A stretch of 64,000 bases of DNA from contig CAZQNO010000004.1 in assembly GCA_964594775.1 (NCBI GenBank), positions 1 to 64,000 on the forward strand, read 5' to 3'. Each line of letters begins with the position of its first letter. Position 1 is the first letter of the stretch. Positions 1 through 7,965 of this stretch are shown in pieces. Source of the DNA: CAYFVU01 sp964594775 (GTDB taxonomy: Bacteria > Spirochaetota > Spirochaetia > DSM-16054 > Sediminispirochaetaceae). Made by a program: the position numbers and the translations under genes. A model generated the notes under the pieces. It did not search any database and had not been told where the DNA came from. It saw only the letters and a program-made list of their open reading frames with translations.

Positions 1-317
1 TCGCTCTCAGCGAGTATCTATTGCCTATCCCGCATGATTTGAACCACTATGTAACATAAAGGTATGTTATCATAAGAAGGACTGTTTCGCCATAATTTCT
101 ATGGAAAAGAATAGAAGCGACCTCAAAAGGACGGTCCCGCTGCACGATGAGGATTGGCACTTTGAGTATCTCATGCTCGAGACGATGCAGGCGGCATTCC
201 GTCGGGGTAATAAACGACCATTTAGTCGGCTGTTTCCGCCGCTGAGAGGTATAAATAAGATCGAAAATTTTTGGATTTTACTCGTTCCTGTGCTACCTAT
301 TTAGCTAGGAGGTGGAT
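1..317. other. Leading non-coding stretch with a short inverted repeat
   Basis: I see no convincing gene here. Positions 52-58 and 63-69 form the inverted repeat taacata / tatgtta with a 4-nt spacer, which could be an operator or a weak hairpin. A TATAAA at 252-257 might be a -10 element for the gene starting at 318, but I could not find a good -35 for it. An open frame at 101-304 lacks a ribosome binding site and recognisable protein character. Confidence 0.4.
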
Positions 318-860
318 ATGAAAAAGCTATTTGCAATGGTAGTACTGTTCATGCTTCTCGCCGGTGCCGTCATGGCCGATGAGAAAGAGAACAACTGGCG
401 CCTGCAGGCGAAGACCGGAATTGCCGGTTCTCTCGTATCTTCCTACATAACCCCCGACATCACTCTGCTCTACAACCCCCTGTTCGTGAGTTTCGGAGGA
501 GGACTCAAGTCATTCTTCGGGACCAAGTATGGCGATATATACCTGGCGCCCTACGGCACCGTGGAGCTGGCCTGGTTCTATGTGAACCTCGGTGTTTCGA
601 TGCAGGTAAAAGAGCCGGATGAACCGATGGCCACTCCTGCCTCTGATTATTCGCCGTTCTATTTTTCTACCGGCCTGTATCCGAGAATTAAGGCCGGTCC
701 CGGTTGGCTGGTATTTGGGGGAAACATGGACGTCTTGGCGACGGCTTCTCCCGTAATAGAGGGAGACCACTTCATGGAAACAATCATTCTAACTATGTTC
801 GGCGCCGGTTTTAGTTTGGTAAAATTTGAGGCGGGACTGGGATACCGGCTTGCTCTCTGA
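318..860 (+). CDS. Secreted protein of unknown function, possible outer-membrane barrel
   Basis: A protein of 180 residues that I do not recognise. The first 21 or so residues are a signal peptide: KK at positions 2-3, a hydrophobic core, and a likely cut after the VMA of LLAGAVMADE. The mature part is rich in alternating aromatic, glycine and hydrophobic residues and ends in a hydrophobic ALGYRLAL-like strand, which fits a small outer-membrane beta barrel or a periplasmic beta protein. I chose the ATG at 318, because the in-frame GTG at 312 lies inside the Shine-Dalgarno sequence AGGAGG (307-312). It stands alone; the next feature is a terminator and tRNA on the opposite strand. Confidence 0.7.
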   Translation: MKKLFAMVVLFMLLAGAVMADEKENNWRLQAKTGIAGSLVSSYITPDITLLYNPLFVSFGGGLKSFFGTKYGDIYLAPYGTVELAWFYVNLGVSMQVKEPDEPMATPASDYSPFYFSTGLYPRIKAGPGWLVFGGNMDVLATASPVIEGDHFMETIILTMFGAGFSLVKFEAGLGYRLAL

Positions 861-895
861 GTACGACAGGCTTTTCGCGCATACCCATAGAAACT

Positions 896-927
896 AAAAA
901 AGCCGTCTACTGCATGCAGCAGACGGC
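896..927 (-). terminator. Intrinsic terminator behind tRNA-Phe
   Basis: On the minus strand a long hairpin (902-927, one mismatch, tiny loop around 914-915) is followed by six T (complement of the A run 896-901). It lies 13 nt beyond the tRNA 3' end. On the plus strand no T run follows, so it should act mainly for the tRNA. Confidence 0.8.
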
Positions 928-940
928 CCAATTGTGATAA

Positions 941-1013
941 TGCCGCCGAACAGAATCGAACTGTTGACACGGGGATTTTCAGTCCCCTGCTCTACCGACT
1001 GAGCTACAGCGGC
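941..1013 (-). tRNA. tRNA-Phe (anticodon GAA)
   Basis: The minus strand folds into a full cloverleaf of 73 nt. The acceptor stem is GCCGCTG / CGGCGGC with one G-T pair and discriminator A. The D arm is GCTC/GAGC, the anticodon stem GGGGA/TCCCC with loop CTGAAAA (anticodon GAA), the variable loop GTGTC, and the T arm AACAG/CTGTT with TTCGATT. The three bases after the 3' end are TTA, so CCA is not encoded and must be added by an enzyme. Confidence 0.95.
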
Positions 1014-1025
1014 ACATCGGGGGCT

Positions 1026-1054
1026 ACGGTAGCGATTTCCGTCTTTTTTGTCAA
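1026..1054 (-). promoter_or_regulatory. Sigma-70-type promoter of tRNA-Phe
   Basis: On the minus strand TTGACA (1054-1049), 17-nt spacer, TACCGT (1031-1026), ending 12 nt before the tRNA 5' end. It stands back to back with the promoter of the fliG-like gene. Confidence 0.7.
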
Positions 1055-1068
1055 TAGCTCCGCGCAGA

Positions 1069-1098
1069 TTGACCGCCCCTTACCGTACTTGCTACTAT
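1069..1098 (+). promoter_or_regulatory. Sigma-70-type promoter of the fliG-like gene, leaderless type
   Basis: TTGACC (1069-1074), 18-nt spacer, TACTAT (1093-1098). Only six bases separate the -10 box from the ATG at 1105, so transcription should start at or within a base or two of the start codon. Confidence 0.65.
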
Positions 1099-1104
1099 GT
1101 CTCT

Positions 1105-2340
1105 ATGAAACGCCGCAAACAGGCCTCCGACGCCTATCGATCCAATTCGGGAAAGAAGTCCGATTTCGAAGCCCTTCCGAATTGGTTGAAGCGCCACAAC
1201 GGCGAGGTGAGTGAAACAAACGGGCGGGTCTACTCCGGAAGACAAAACGATCAAGAAGACGACGGACGCAGCTCTCCACCCGCAAATTCGGCAGGACCGG
1301 TAAAAAGAGTGTCGAAGACTGAGGACCCTAACCGGAGTGTTCTTTCCGGCTTCCTCAAGACCGGTTCCGGTGCCAGAAAGGCGGCAAAGCTCCTCCTTCT
1401 TCTCGGAAAAGACCGGGCTGCCGAAGTCCTTCGGCATCTCTCATCCGAGGAGGTCGAAGCGGTTACCGCGGAGATCGCCAAGATAAAGCACATCGAAAAG
1501 CCCGAAGCCGAAAAACTCCTCGAGGAGTTCGGCGATATCACCAAGCGGGTTTCGGGGGTCCGCGGAGGCTACCAAGTTGCAAAGGGTATCTTAGAGAAGG
1601 GCCTCGGTGAGGAGGAGGCGGAGAGAATCCTCAGAAAGGTCAGACCGACGGGAGAGGAGACACCCTTTGCCTTTCTTCTCGACTTAGATTATCAGCAGAC
1701 GATGATGCTTCTGAGAAAGGAGCCTCCCCACATAGTAACCCTCGTGCTTTCCTATCTCCCCTCCGATAAGGCGTCGAAGGTTTTAGAGGCATTTCCTCCG
1801 GAATTTCAGGTGCAGGTGGTCAAACGAATGGCCGGACTCGGCCGAATATCCCCCGAAGCATTAACGACGGTGGAGGGAAAACTGCGGGAAAGGCTGCGAA
1901 CCCAGGGCAAGGTCATTACCGAGGAGGTCGACGGCCAGGAAGTACTGGCGGAAATTCTTAAGCACATGCCGATCTCCGACGGCCGGGATATCCTCGGTAC
2001 CCTGGAGCAACGCTACGGGGAAATCGCAGAGCAGGTGCGGGAACGTCTTTACTCGATCGATATCGTGAAGGAGGTTTCCGGTTTCGATCTTCAGAATGTT
2101 CTGCGGGAGTGGGACGATAGAGAACTGGCGGTCATTTTGAAAGGGGTAGAGACGGAAATCGAAGGGCGGTTGTATGAAAATATTTCGAGCCGCCGTCGGG
2201 AGTCTATTTCTTATGAGAGGGAGCACCTGGGGGAGATGCGGCGCTCGGAGGTCGAAGAGGTGATCAAGGAGCTGATAGATGATCTGCGCCGCCGGGTTGA
2301 GGCGGGAGAAATCGTATTAGAACGGGATGAAAAGATATAA
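1105..2340 (+). CDS. fliG: FliG-like flagellar motor switch protein (FliG1 type)
   Basis: A FliG-family rotor protein of 411 residues: about 95 residues of charged, probably disordered N-terminal extension, then FliG-N (with GKDRAAEVLRHLSSEEVEA), the armadillo-like middle domain (around RKEPPHIVTLVLSYLPSDKA) and FliG-C with the charged helix (DDRELAVILKG). FliG links the MS ring to the MotAB stators and carries torque. Spirochaetes often encode two FliG proteins; the extension and the neighbouring alaS match what I recall of Borrelia FliG1, the non-essential copy needed for swimming in viscous media. ATG 1105 is preferred over the TTG at 1048: it lies 6 nt after the -10 box, and no Shine-Dalgarno sequence is present for either. 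Confidence 0.85.
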   Translation: MKRRKQASDAYRSNSGKKSDFEALPNWLKRHNGEVSETNGRVYSGRQNDQEDDGRSSPPANSAGPVKRVSKTEDPNRSVLSGFLKTGSGARKAAKLLLLLGKDRAAEVLRHLSSEEVEAVTAEIAKIKHIEKPEAEKLLEEFGDITKRVSGVRGGYQVAKGILEKGLGEEEAERILRKVRPTGEETPFAFLLDLDYQQTMMLLRKEPPHIVTLVLSYLPSDKASKVLEAFPPEFQVQVVKRMAGLGRISPEALTTVEGKLRERLRTQGKVITEEVDGQEVLAEILKHMPISDGRDILGTLEQRYGEIAEQVRERLYSIDIVKEVSGFDLQNVLREWDDRELAVILKGVETEIEGRLYENISSRRRESISYEREHLGEMRRSEVEEVIKELIDDLRRRVEAGEIVLERDEKI

Positions 2341-2361
2341 ACATACTTTAAAAGGAGATAG

Positions 2362-2859
2362 ATGGTGTATTCCATGGGTCTTGCCTACATGCTTTGGTTT
2401 ATTTCCGGCTTCGGTGCACTGGGCTTTCACCGTTTTTATCTGGGGAAGTTCGGTACAGGGCTTCTCTATGTGCTTACCGGCGGTCTCTTCGGCATAGGAT
2501 GCGTCTACGACCTTATTACCCTGCCCATTCAGGTAAGGGAAGCGAATTTACGGCTTGGGTATCACCGGGCTCTGTGGGACCGCAGCATACGCGACGCAGG
2601 AGGCGGGAGCACCGTCGAAAAACGGCGGGATTCCATCGAAAAAATCATACTGCGGGCGGCAAAGAAGAGCGGCGGAATCGCCACACCGCCGGATGTGGCG
2701 CTGGAAGGGGACTACAGCCTCGACGAGGCAAAGAAGGCCTTGGATACCCTTGTGGAGAAGGGGTACGCAGAACTGCGGGTCAATAAAAGCGGCGGTTTGG
2801 TGTACTTCTTCAGCGAGTTTTCACAGGGAGAAAGCCACCCGGACCTCGAAGACTTCTGA
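2362..2859 (+). CDS. TM2-domain membrane protein with C-terminal winged-helix-like domain
   Basis: A protein of 165 residues with a TM2 domain at about residues 5-60: two transmembrane helices joined by a short turn containing GFHRFYLGKFGTG, the DRF-like turn typical of TM2 proteins. A charged linker (about 70-90) leads to a C-terminal stretch (about 95-160) that reads like a small winged helix: AAKKSGGIATPPDVALEGD, then a DEAKKALDTLVEKGY recognition-like helix, then two strands. AAGGAG lies 4-5 nt before the ATG. It follows the fliG-like gene by 21 nt and probably shares its transcript. Its function is unknown; the fusion suggests a membrane-tethered DNA- or protein-binding module. Confidence 0.75.
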   Translation: MVYSMGLAYMLWFISGFGALGFHRFYLGKFGTGLLYVLTGGLFGIGCVYDLITLPIQVREANLRLGYHRALWDRSIRDAGGGSTVEKRRDSIEKIILRAAKKSGGIATPPDVALEGDYSLDEAKKALDTLVEKGYAELRVNKSGGLVYFFSEFSQGESHPDLEDF

Positions 2860-2867
2860 GTCCCTCA

Positions 2868-2897
2868 TTTTGAAGTGTTGACATCAACACTTCAAAA
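2868..2897. repeat. Perfect 30-bp palindrome upstream of alaS
   Basis: Two 14-nt arms, TTTTGAAGTGTTGA (2868-2881) and its exact complement (2884-2897), flank a central CA. It lies between the TM2 gene stop and the alaS promoter, ending 12 nt before the -35 box. It has no GC-rich stem and no trailing T run, so a dimeric-regulator site is at least as likely as a terminator. Confidence 0.75.
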
Positions 2898-2909
2898 TTG
2901 CGGTATCTA

Positions 2910-2938
2910 TTGACATTTCGTCGACTGATTCCTACTAT
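2910..2938 (+). promoter_or_regulatory. Sigma-70-type promoter of alaS, leaderless type
   Basis: TTGACA (2910-2915), 17-nt spacer, TACTAT (2933-2938). The ATG of alaS begins 7 nt after the -10 box and there is no Shine-Dalgarno sequence, so the predicted transcript starts at the start codon. Confidence 0.75.
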
Positions 2939-2945
2939 CGAGCCT

Positions 2946-4742
2946 ATGAATTTCATGACCGCAGACGAACTGAGACGCAGGTATATCGAGTTCTTCAAAG
3001 AGAAGAATCATGCCCAGATATCCGGAAAGTCCCTCATCCCGGAAAACGACCCCACGGTGCTCTTTACCACCGCCGGGATGCACCCCCTCGTGCCCTATCT
3101 CCTGGGAGAGGACCATCCTTCGGGAAACCGCCTGGCCAATTATCAAAAGTGCATTCGCACCGGCGACATAGAGGAGGTCGGCGACACGAGCCATCTCACC
3201 TTCTTCGAGATGCTGGGCAACTGGTCACTCGGGGATTACTTTAAGGAGGGGGCCATTCGGATGAGCTACGAATTCCTCACCGACGATCGCTGGCTCGGTA
3301 TTTCGCCGGAAAAGCTGAGCGTTACCGTCTTTGAGGGAGACGAAGATGTTCCGCCGGACCACGAATCGGCGGAGGTGTGGAAGGCACTCGGAATTCCGCA
3401 AGAGCGCATCTTCTACCTTCCCCGAAAGGACAATTGGTGGGGTCCCGCCGGTGCGACCGGTCCCTGCGGTCCCGATTCTGAGATGTTTATCGACACGGAG
3501 AAGGCAGCCTGCGGACCCGACTGCAGGCCCGGCTGTTCCTGCGGCAAGTACTTCGAGGTCTGGAACGACGTATTCATGCAGTACAACAAGACCGAAGACG
3601 GCAGCTTCGTGCCGCTGTTACGAAAATGCGTGGACACCGGGATGGGAATCGAACGGACGGCGGCGATACTCCAGGGAAAGGATTCGGTCTACGACATCGA
3701 GGTCTTTGTGCCCATCATCGAGAAGATCGAGGAAATCACCGGCGCTTCCTACCCTACGGACGAAGAAACCGATGCCTCGATACGGATCATCGCCGATCAT
3801 CTGAAGACTTCGGTGTTTATTATCGGCGACGAGCAGGGGGTGAAACCTTCGAACGTGCAGCAGGGATACATTCTCCGCCGCCTTATCCGACGGGCGGTAC
3901 GCCATGGGCGAAAGCTCGGGATAGAGAGAAACTTCCTCGCAGAGTTGGCGGAGATTGTTATCGACATGTACGGCGATTCCTATCCTATGTTGGAGGAGAA
4001 CAGGAGCTTCGTCCTGCGCGAGCTCGACGCCGAGCAGGAACGCTTCTTTGCCACCCTGCAGAAGGGGGAACACGAGTTCGAGAAGATGCTGCCGAACCTC
4101 CTCAAGGGTAAGCAAAAGCTCATCCCGGGGCGGGTCGCCTTCAAACTCTACGACACCTTCGGCTTTCCCCTGGAGATAACCGAAGAGCTGGCCGGTGAGC
4201 ACGGGCTCACCGTCGATCGGGAGGGGTTTCAGAAGGCCTTCGAAACGCATCAGGAGCTCTCTAAAAAGGGATCGGAAAAGACCTTCAAGGGCGGCCTGGC
4301 CGACCATTCGGACATCACTACAGCCCTCCACACCGCCACTCATCTTCTCCACGAGTCCCTCAGACGGGTCCTTGGAGAACATGTGCGCCAGATGGGGAGC
4401 AACATCACCGCCGAGCGTCTCCGTTTCGATTTTGTGCATCCGGATAAAATGAGCCCGCAGGAGATCAAAAAGGTAGAGGAGATGGTCAATGAGCAGATTA
4501 AGCGGGAACTGCCTGTATCGATGAAAGTTATGAGCCTTGAAGAGGCAAAGGAAGACGGGGCGAACGCCTTCTTCGATTCCAAGTACGGTGAGCAGGTAAA
4601 GGTGTACTCGGTAGGGGATTTCTCCAAAGAGGTCTGCGGAGGGCCCCACGTGGAACACACCGGCAAGCTCGGCACCTTCAAAATTAAGAAGGAGCAGTCC
4701 TCATCCGCCGGCGTCAGAAGGATCCGCGCGGTCTTGGAATAA
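2946..4742 (+). CDS. alaS: Alanyl-tRNA synthetase, short form
   Basis: Class II synthetase that charges tRNA-Ala. The protein is 598 residues. The catalytic core comes first (TAGMHPLVPYLLGE, NYQKCIRTGDIEEVGD, then FEMLGNWS), followed by the tRNA-recognition region. The editing domain has HTATH near residue 462 and CGGPH near 563, the zinc-binding site that removes mischarged Ser and Gly. It stops right after the editing domain: the C-Ala dimerisation region of about 270 residues in E. coli AlaRS is missing, as I recall for other spirochaete AlaRS of about 600 residues, so this is lineage-typical rather than damage. A second in-frame ATG lies at 2955. Confidence 0.95.
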   Translation: MNFMTADELRRRYIEFFKEKNHAQISGKSLIPENDPTVLFTTAGMHPLVPYLLGEDHPSGNRLANYQKCIRTGDIEEVGDTSHLTFFEMLGNWSLGDYFKEGAIRMSYEFLTDDRWLGISPEKLSVTVFEGDEDVPPDHESAEVWKALGIPQERIFYLPRKDNWWGPAGATGPCGPDSEMFIDTEKAACGPDCRPGCSCGKYFEVWNDVFMQYNKTEDGSFVPLLRKCVDTGMGIERTAAILQGKDSVYDIEVFVPIIEKIEEITGASYPTDEETDASIRIIADHLKTSVFIIGDEQGVKPSNVQQGYILRRLIRRAVRHGRKLGIERNFLAELAEIVIDMYGDSYPMLEENRSFVLRELDAEQERFFATLQKGEHEFEKMLPNLLKGKQKLIPGRVAFKLYDTFGFPLEITEELAGEHGLTVDREGFQKAFETHQELSKKGSEKTFKGGLADHSDITTALHTATHLLHESLRRVLGEHVRQMGSNITAERLRFDFVHPDKMSPQEIKKVEEMVNEQIKRELPVSMKVMSLEEAKEDGANAFFDSKYGEQVKVYSVGDFSKEVCGGPHVEHTGKLGTFKIKKEQSSSAGVRRIRAVLE

Positions 4743-4754
4743 GCGGATGGAGGG

Positions 4755-5783
4755 TCAGCCGAGTCCCGTGGCCAGCTGTCCGCATGCGCCGTTGACCCCG
4801 CGTCCTCTGGTCAAACGCCGGGAGACGGGAATGCCGAGCTCCTCAACCGCCGCGATCAAGCGATGCAGCTCGTCCCTGGAGGGCTCCTTGAAAGGGAGCC
4901 CGTCGACGGGGTTCCAGGGAATGATGTTGACCTGGGCCCGCAGGGGCTTGGCGAAGGCGGCGAGCTTTTCCGCATCACCGGTTCCCGTGTTTACCCCGCC
5001 AATCGCCACGTATTCCAGGGTAATCCGCCGCTTATGGACCGAACGGTAGTCGGCAAGGGCCTCGTAGAGACGGGGGAGGGGATTTGCCGCGGCGATGGGC
5101 ATCAGCTCCTCCCGCTTTTTCTGATCGGCGGTGATGAGGGAGAGGGCGAGGCGGACCCTCGGTCCCTCTTCGGTGAGACGCCGGATTCCATCCACCAGCC
5201 CGCAGGTCGAGACGGTGATCCTGCGCAGGCTCATGCCGAGACCCTCTCGATGCCGCATGAGCTCGACGGCTTTTTGGACCCGCGGGAGGTTTGCCAAGGG
5301 CTCGCCCATTCCCATAAATACTACATTGTCGATTTTTCCGTAGAGTTCGCGCAGGTGGGCGAGCTGCTCCAATATCTCTCCCGCGCTGAGTTGCCGGTAA
5401 AAACCCATTTCGGCGGTTCGACAGAATCGGCAGCCCATACCGCAGCCGATTTGACTGGAGAGACAGGCGGTCTTTCTGCCCTGCCGGTCCTGGAGGAGAA
5501 CGCACTCAACGGGAATGTCGTCCTGCGACTGCAGCGCCAGCTTTACCGTCCCGTCTTCATCGCTAGTGGAGGCGACAACCCTGCCGACCAGAGGTGAGCC
5601 TATCTGCTCATCGAGACGACGGCGGAGGGCGGCAGGCAGTTCGGTCATTTCCTCGAAGGACCGGGACCCTTCGAGGTGAAGACGGCGAAAAAGTTGTCTC
5701 CCCCTAAATCCCTTCTCCAGCTCCAGACTATCGTTGAGTTCTTCGGGAAACAAACCGAGAAGGGTTTCCCGGCCGCCGCTCAT
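4755..5783 (-). CDS. rlmN: Dual-specificity RNA methyltransferase RlmN
   Basis: Radical-SAM enzyme that methylates C2 of A2503 in 23S rRNA and of A37 in some tRNAs. The protein is 342 residues. The radical-SAM motif CGMGCRFC (C-x3-C-x2-C) lies near residues 112-119, followed by the FMGMGEPLAN and STCGLVDGIRRL motifs. The C-terminal VSRRLTRGRGVNGACGQL carries the methyl-carrying cysteine. I chose the ATG at 5783, which overlaps the upstream TPR gene's stop as ATGA, rather than a longer frame that would run inside the TPR gene. Translation is probably coupled to the TPR gene. It converges with alaS with no terminator visible between them. Confidence 0.93.
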   Translation of the reverse strand: MSGGRETLLGLFPEELNDSLELEKGFRGRQLFRRLHLEGSRSFEEMTELPAALRRRLDEQIGSPLVGRVVASTSDEDGTVKLALQSQDDIPVECVLLQDRQGRKTACLSSQIGCGMGCRFCRTAEMGFYRQLSAGEILEQLAHLRELYGKIDNVVFMGMGEPLANLPRVQKAVELMRHREGLGMSLRRITVSTCGLVDGIRRLTEEGPRVRLALSLITADQKKREELMPIAAANPLPRLYEALADYRSVHKRRITLEYVAIGGVNTGTGDAEKLAAFAKPLRAQVNIIPWNPVDGLPFKEPSRDELHRLIAAVEELGIPVSRRLTRGRGVNGACGQLATGLG

Positions 5784-6940
5784 GAACTCCTTCCGGCTTG
5801 GATCTTCTGCAGGAGTTTCGAGACGTAGCTGTTGCGTATGCCGAGTTTCTGAAAGTCTCCGAGGACCTCCGCCGCCTTCTGACGGTTTCCGAGGGCGATG
5901 TAGCATTCGGCTATTTCGGTGTAGAGGCGGTGGTTCTTGGGATCGTTGCGCATGAGACTGTAGAGGCTCTCTATAGCGTCTTCGTACTTGCCCCGTTCCT
6001 TGTTGATGAGGGCCAGTCCAAGGACGGCGTACATATCGAATTCGATGTTGAGGGCCGCGTGATAGTACTCCTCTCCGTTGTCGAGGTCTCCCATCTGACG
6101 GTAGGCGTCCCCCGCCCGGGTAAGAATGACCTTGTTGTTCGGGTCCATCTTGAGGATCTTGTGCCAGTAGTCAAGAGATTCTTCGTGCCGGTTGAGTCCA
6201 CGGTAGCAGTCGGCGAGGCCGAAAAGGGCGTAGAAGTTGTTCGGCTCCAGCTCCAGAGCTTGGACAAAGTACTTGAGGCCCTGGTTGTAGGTTTTCAGTT
6301 TCCGATGACAATTGCCGAGACTGGTGAGCACCCGAATGTCTACGTTCTCCTGCTTCACCTGCAGCATCCGTTCCCAGTAGTTGAGGGCTTCCTCGAACTC
6401 CTTGAAATCGTAGTGCAGATGTCCCAAGCCGATAAGGGCGTAGGGATTGTCCGGTTCGATTTCGAGTACCTTGAGGTAGATCTCTTTCGACCTCCTGAAG
6501 TCCTTGACCTTGCGGTAGGCATCGGCCACCCGGGTAAGGACGGTGACGTTGTTGTCGTCGTATCGGAGGTACTGCTCCCAGATCTTTATCGCATCGTTGT
6601 AGCGATTCAGCGCCTTATAACAGTCGGCCAGGCCGAAGAGGGCATAGTTATTACCCTCGTGGTTTTCCAGACATCGTTGGTAATAGGATATTGCCTTACG
6701 GTAATCACCCTTCTTTCTAGCCGCATCTCCAAGACCCACAAGGGCGTAGTTGTTTACCTCATCCAGTTCGAGTATGCGGGTAAAACACTCCTGCGCATCG
6801 GAGGTGAGATTTTCCTTGAGAAGCTGGTACCCCCTCTTGGATAATTCGGAAATTTCGTTCAGCTCTTCCTCGTTGAGCCCTTCCGGGGTCACGGAAGATT
6901 CCGGCTCCTCTTGAATTTCCGGTTTTTCACTATCTGCCAT
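5780..6940 (-). CDS. TPR-repeat protein
   Basis: A soluble protein of 386 residues made almost entirely of tetratricopeptide repeats from about residue 28 to 375. I count about ten 34-residue units, with recurring NNYALVGLGDAARKKGDYRKA and NNYALFGLADCYKALNRY-type helices. There is no signal peptide, so it should be a cytoplasmic scaffold or adaptor. The repeats are unusually alike (the phrase YALFGLADCY occurs twice), which suggests recent internal duplication. The N-terminal 25 residues are acidic and probably unstructured. It lies 4 nt after a small gene at 6945 and overlaps rlmN downstream. The partner is unknown. Confidence 0.85.
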   Translation of the reverse strand: MADSEKPEIQEEPESSVTPEGLNEEELNEISELSKRGYQLLKENLTSDAQECFTRILELDEVNNYALVGLGDAARKKGDYRKAISYYQRCLENHEGNNYALFGLADCYKALNRYNDAIKIWEQYLRYDDNNVTVLTRVADAYRKVKDFRRSKEIYLKVLEIEPDNPYALIGLGHLHYDFKEFEEALNYWERMLQVKQENVDIRVLTSLGNCHRKLKTYNQGLKYFVQALELEPNNFYALFGLADCYRGLNRHEESLDYWHKILKMDPNNKVILTRAGDAYRQMGDLDNGEEYYHAALNIEFDMYAVLGLALINKERGKYEDAIESLYSLMRNDPKNHRLYTEIAECYIALGNRQKAAEVLGDFQKLGIRNSYVSKLLQKIQAGRSS

Positions 6941-6944
6941 AAAA

Positions 6945-7280
6945 CTATCCTTCCTCGGCGAGCCACGTACGAACTACCTGCGTCATCTCTTCTACCATCT
7001 GTTCTTTTTTCTTCTGAGACGGGGCGAGCCAGTACATTCTGAGAGCTTCGTACGGTTCTCCTTTTTTTCTGTAGTAATCCCCAATGCGTTCAATACCATA
7101 GGTGTACCCCGTGGTGAGGAAAATTTTCTTTGCCGTAGGGATGTCTCCTCCGTTGAAAAACTCATTACCCTTTCGGATAAGAGCGGCCTTCTGTTGAGCG
7201 GAGAACTCTTCCTTTTTTTGAGGACTGACCTTGAGAAAGCCCTCCACCGGCATTTTTTTTAACGCATCATCATTTTTCAT
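6945..7280 (-). CDS. Small helical protein, unknown function
   Basis: A protein of 111 residues from the ATG at 7280. It is rich in K and E, with a region (IRKGNEFFNGGDIPTAKKIFLTTG, split by charged helices) that reads like one and a half TPR-type hairpins, followed by IGDYYRKKGEPYEALRMYWLA, another hairpin. It may be a small TPR-like partner of the larger TPR protein 4 nt downstream. A GTG at 7292 would add four residues and lie only a few nt from the predicted transcription start; neither start has a strong ribosome binding site. Confidence 0.6.
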   Translation of the reverse strand: MKNDDALKKMPVEGFLKVSPQKKEEFSAQQKAALIRKGNEFFNGGDIPTAKKIFLTTGYTYGIERIGDYYRKKGEPYEALRMYWLAPSQKKKEQMVEEMTQVVRTWLAEEG

Positions 7281-7303
7281 GTGATTCTGCACGCCCTGCT
7301 AAA

Positions 7304-7332
7304 AATATAATGAAAAAAAGAGGAGAACGCAA
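7304..7332 (-). promoter_or_regulatory. Promoter of the small helical / TPR / rlmN genes
   Basis: On the minus strand TTGCGT (7332-7327), 17-nt spacer, TATATT (7309-7304), 23 nt before the ATG at 7280. It separates this set from hisB upstream. Confidence 0.55.
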
Positions 7333-7368
7333 TAGAGAAGTAGATAGCTAACTATAATTCTCAACTTT

Positions 7369-7965
7369 TTAGGACTCGATGTTTCCCTTAGTGGACGCCT
7401 CGCCTTCGCCGGAATAGGTCTCGTAAGCCGTAAAAAGAGCCCTCCCCAGAGCCTTGAAGAGGGCTTCGGCCATGTGGTGGCTGTTTTCTCCGCAGCGGCA
7501 ATCGGCATGGAGATTGATCTTCGCCGCATTGGTCAATCCGAGCAGGAATTCCCGTAGGAGAGAAGCCGAAAATTCACCGCAGTACTCCTGAGGATAAGAG
7601 GCGTGATACACGAGATAGGGCCGCCCGCCTGCGTCTATCGTTACCTCCGCTAAAGCGTCGTCCATCGGAATTACCGCGTGACCGAACCTGCGCACGGCCC
7701 CATGATCACGGACAAGGGTGGCAAGGGCTTTGCCGAGGACCAAACCGGTATCCTCTACCAGATGGTGTGGATCGACCTCCGTGTCGCCTTCCGCCCGGAG
7801 GGTCAAAAAAAAGCCTCCATGAAAACTCATGGCGTAAAGGAGATGGGTGAAGAAGGGCAGTCCCGTCTCGATTTCTCCTCCCTTCCTTGAGAAGTCGATC
7901 TCGATAGAGATGCGGGTTTCCTTCGTTTCCCGGTGTTCTTCGGCCTTTCGCGGACGCTTTTTCAT
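7369..7965 (-). CDS. hisB: Imidazoleglycerol-phosphate dehydratase
   Basis: Dehydrates imidazole-glycerol phosphate to imidazole-acetol phosphate in histidine synthesis. The protein is 198 residues, the usual size of the monofunctional enzyme. Both internal metal-binding repeats are present: FFTHLLYAMSFHGG with HHLVEDTGLVLGKAL, and the second-half HADCRCGENSHHMAEALFKALG. The start overlaps the hisG stop as ATGA, so it is translationally coupled. It is the last gene of a hisZ-hisG-hisB set; the remaining his genes are not in the window. Confidence 0.95.
   Translation of the reverse strand: MKKRPRKAEEHRETKETRISIEIDFSRKGGEIETGLPFFTHLLYAMSFHGGFFLTLRAEGDTEVDPHHLVEDTGLVLGKALATLVRDHGAVRRFGHAVIPMDDALAEVTIDAGGRPYLVYHASYPQEYCGEFSASLLREFLLGLTNAAKINLHADCRCGENSHHMAEALFKALGRALFTAYETYSGEGEASTKGNIES

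Noticed and set aside
101..304. 67-codon plus-strand frame before the first gene
   Set aside because: No ribosome binding site, unnatural composition, and it ends 14 nt before a well-supported gene start.
3618..4658. 346-codon minus-strand frame opposite alaS
   Set aside because: Antisense to a certain gene; arises from its codon bias (GC-rich third positions) and matches no family.
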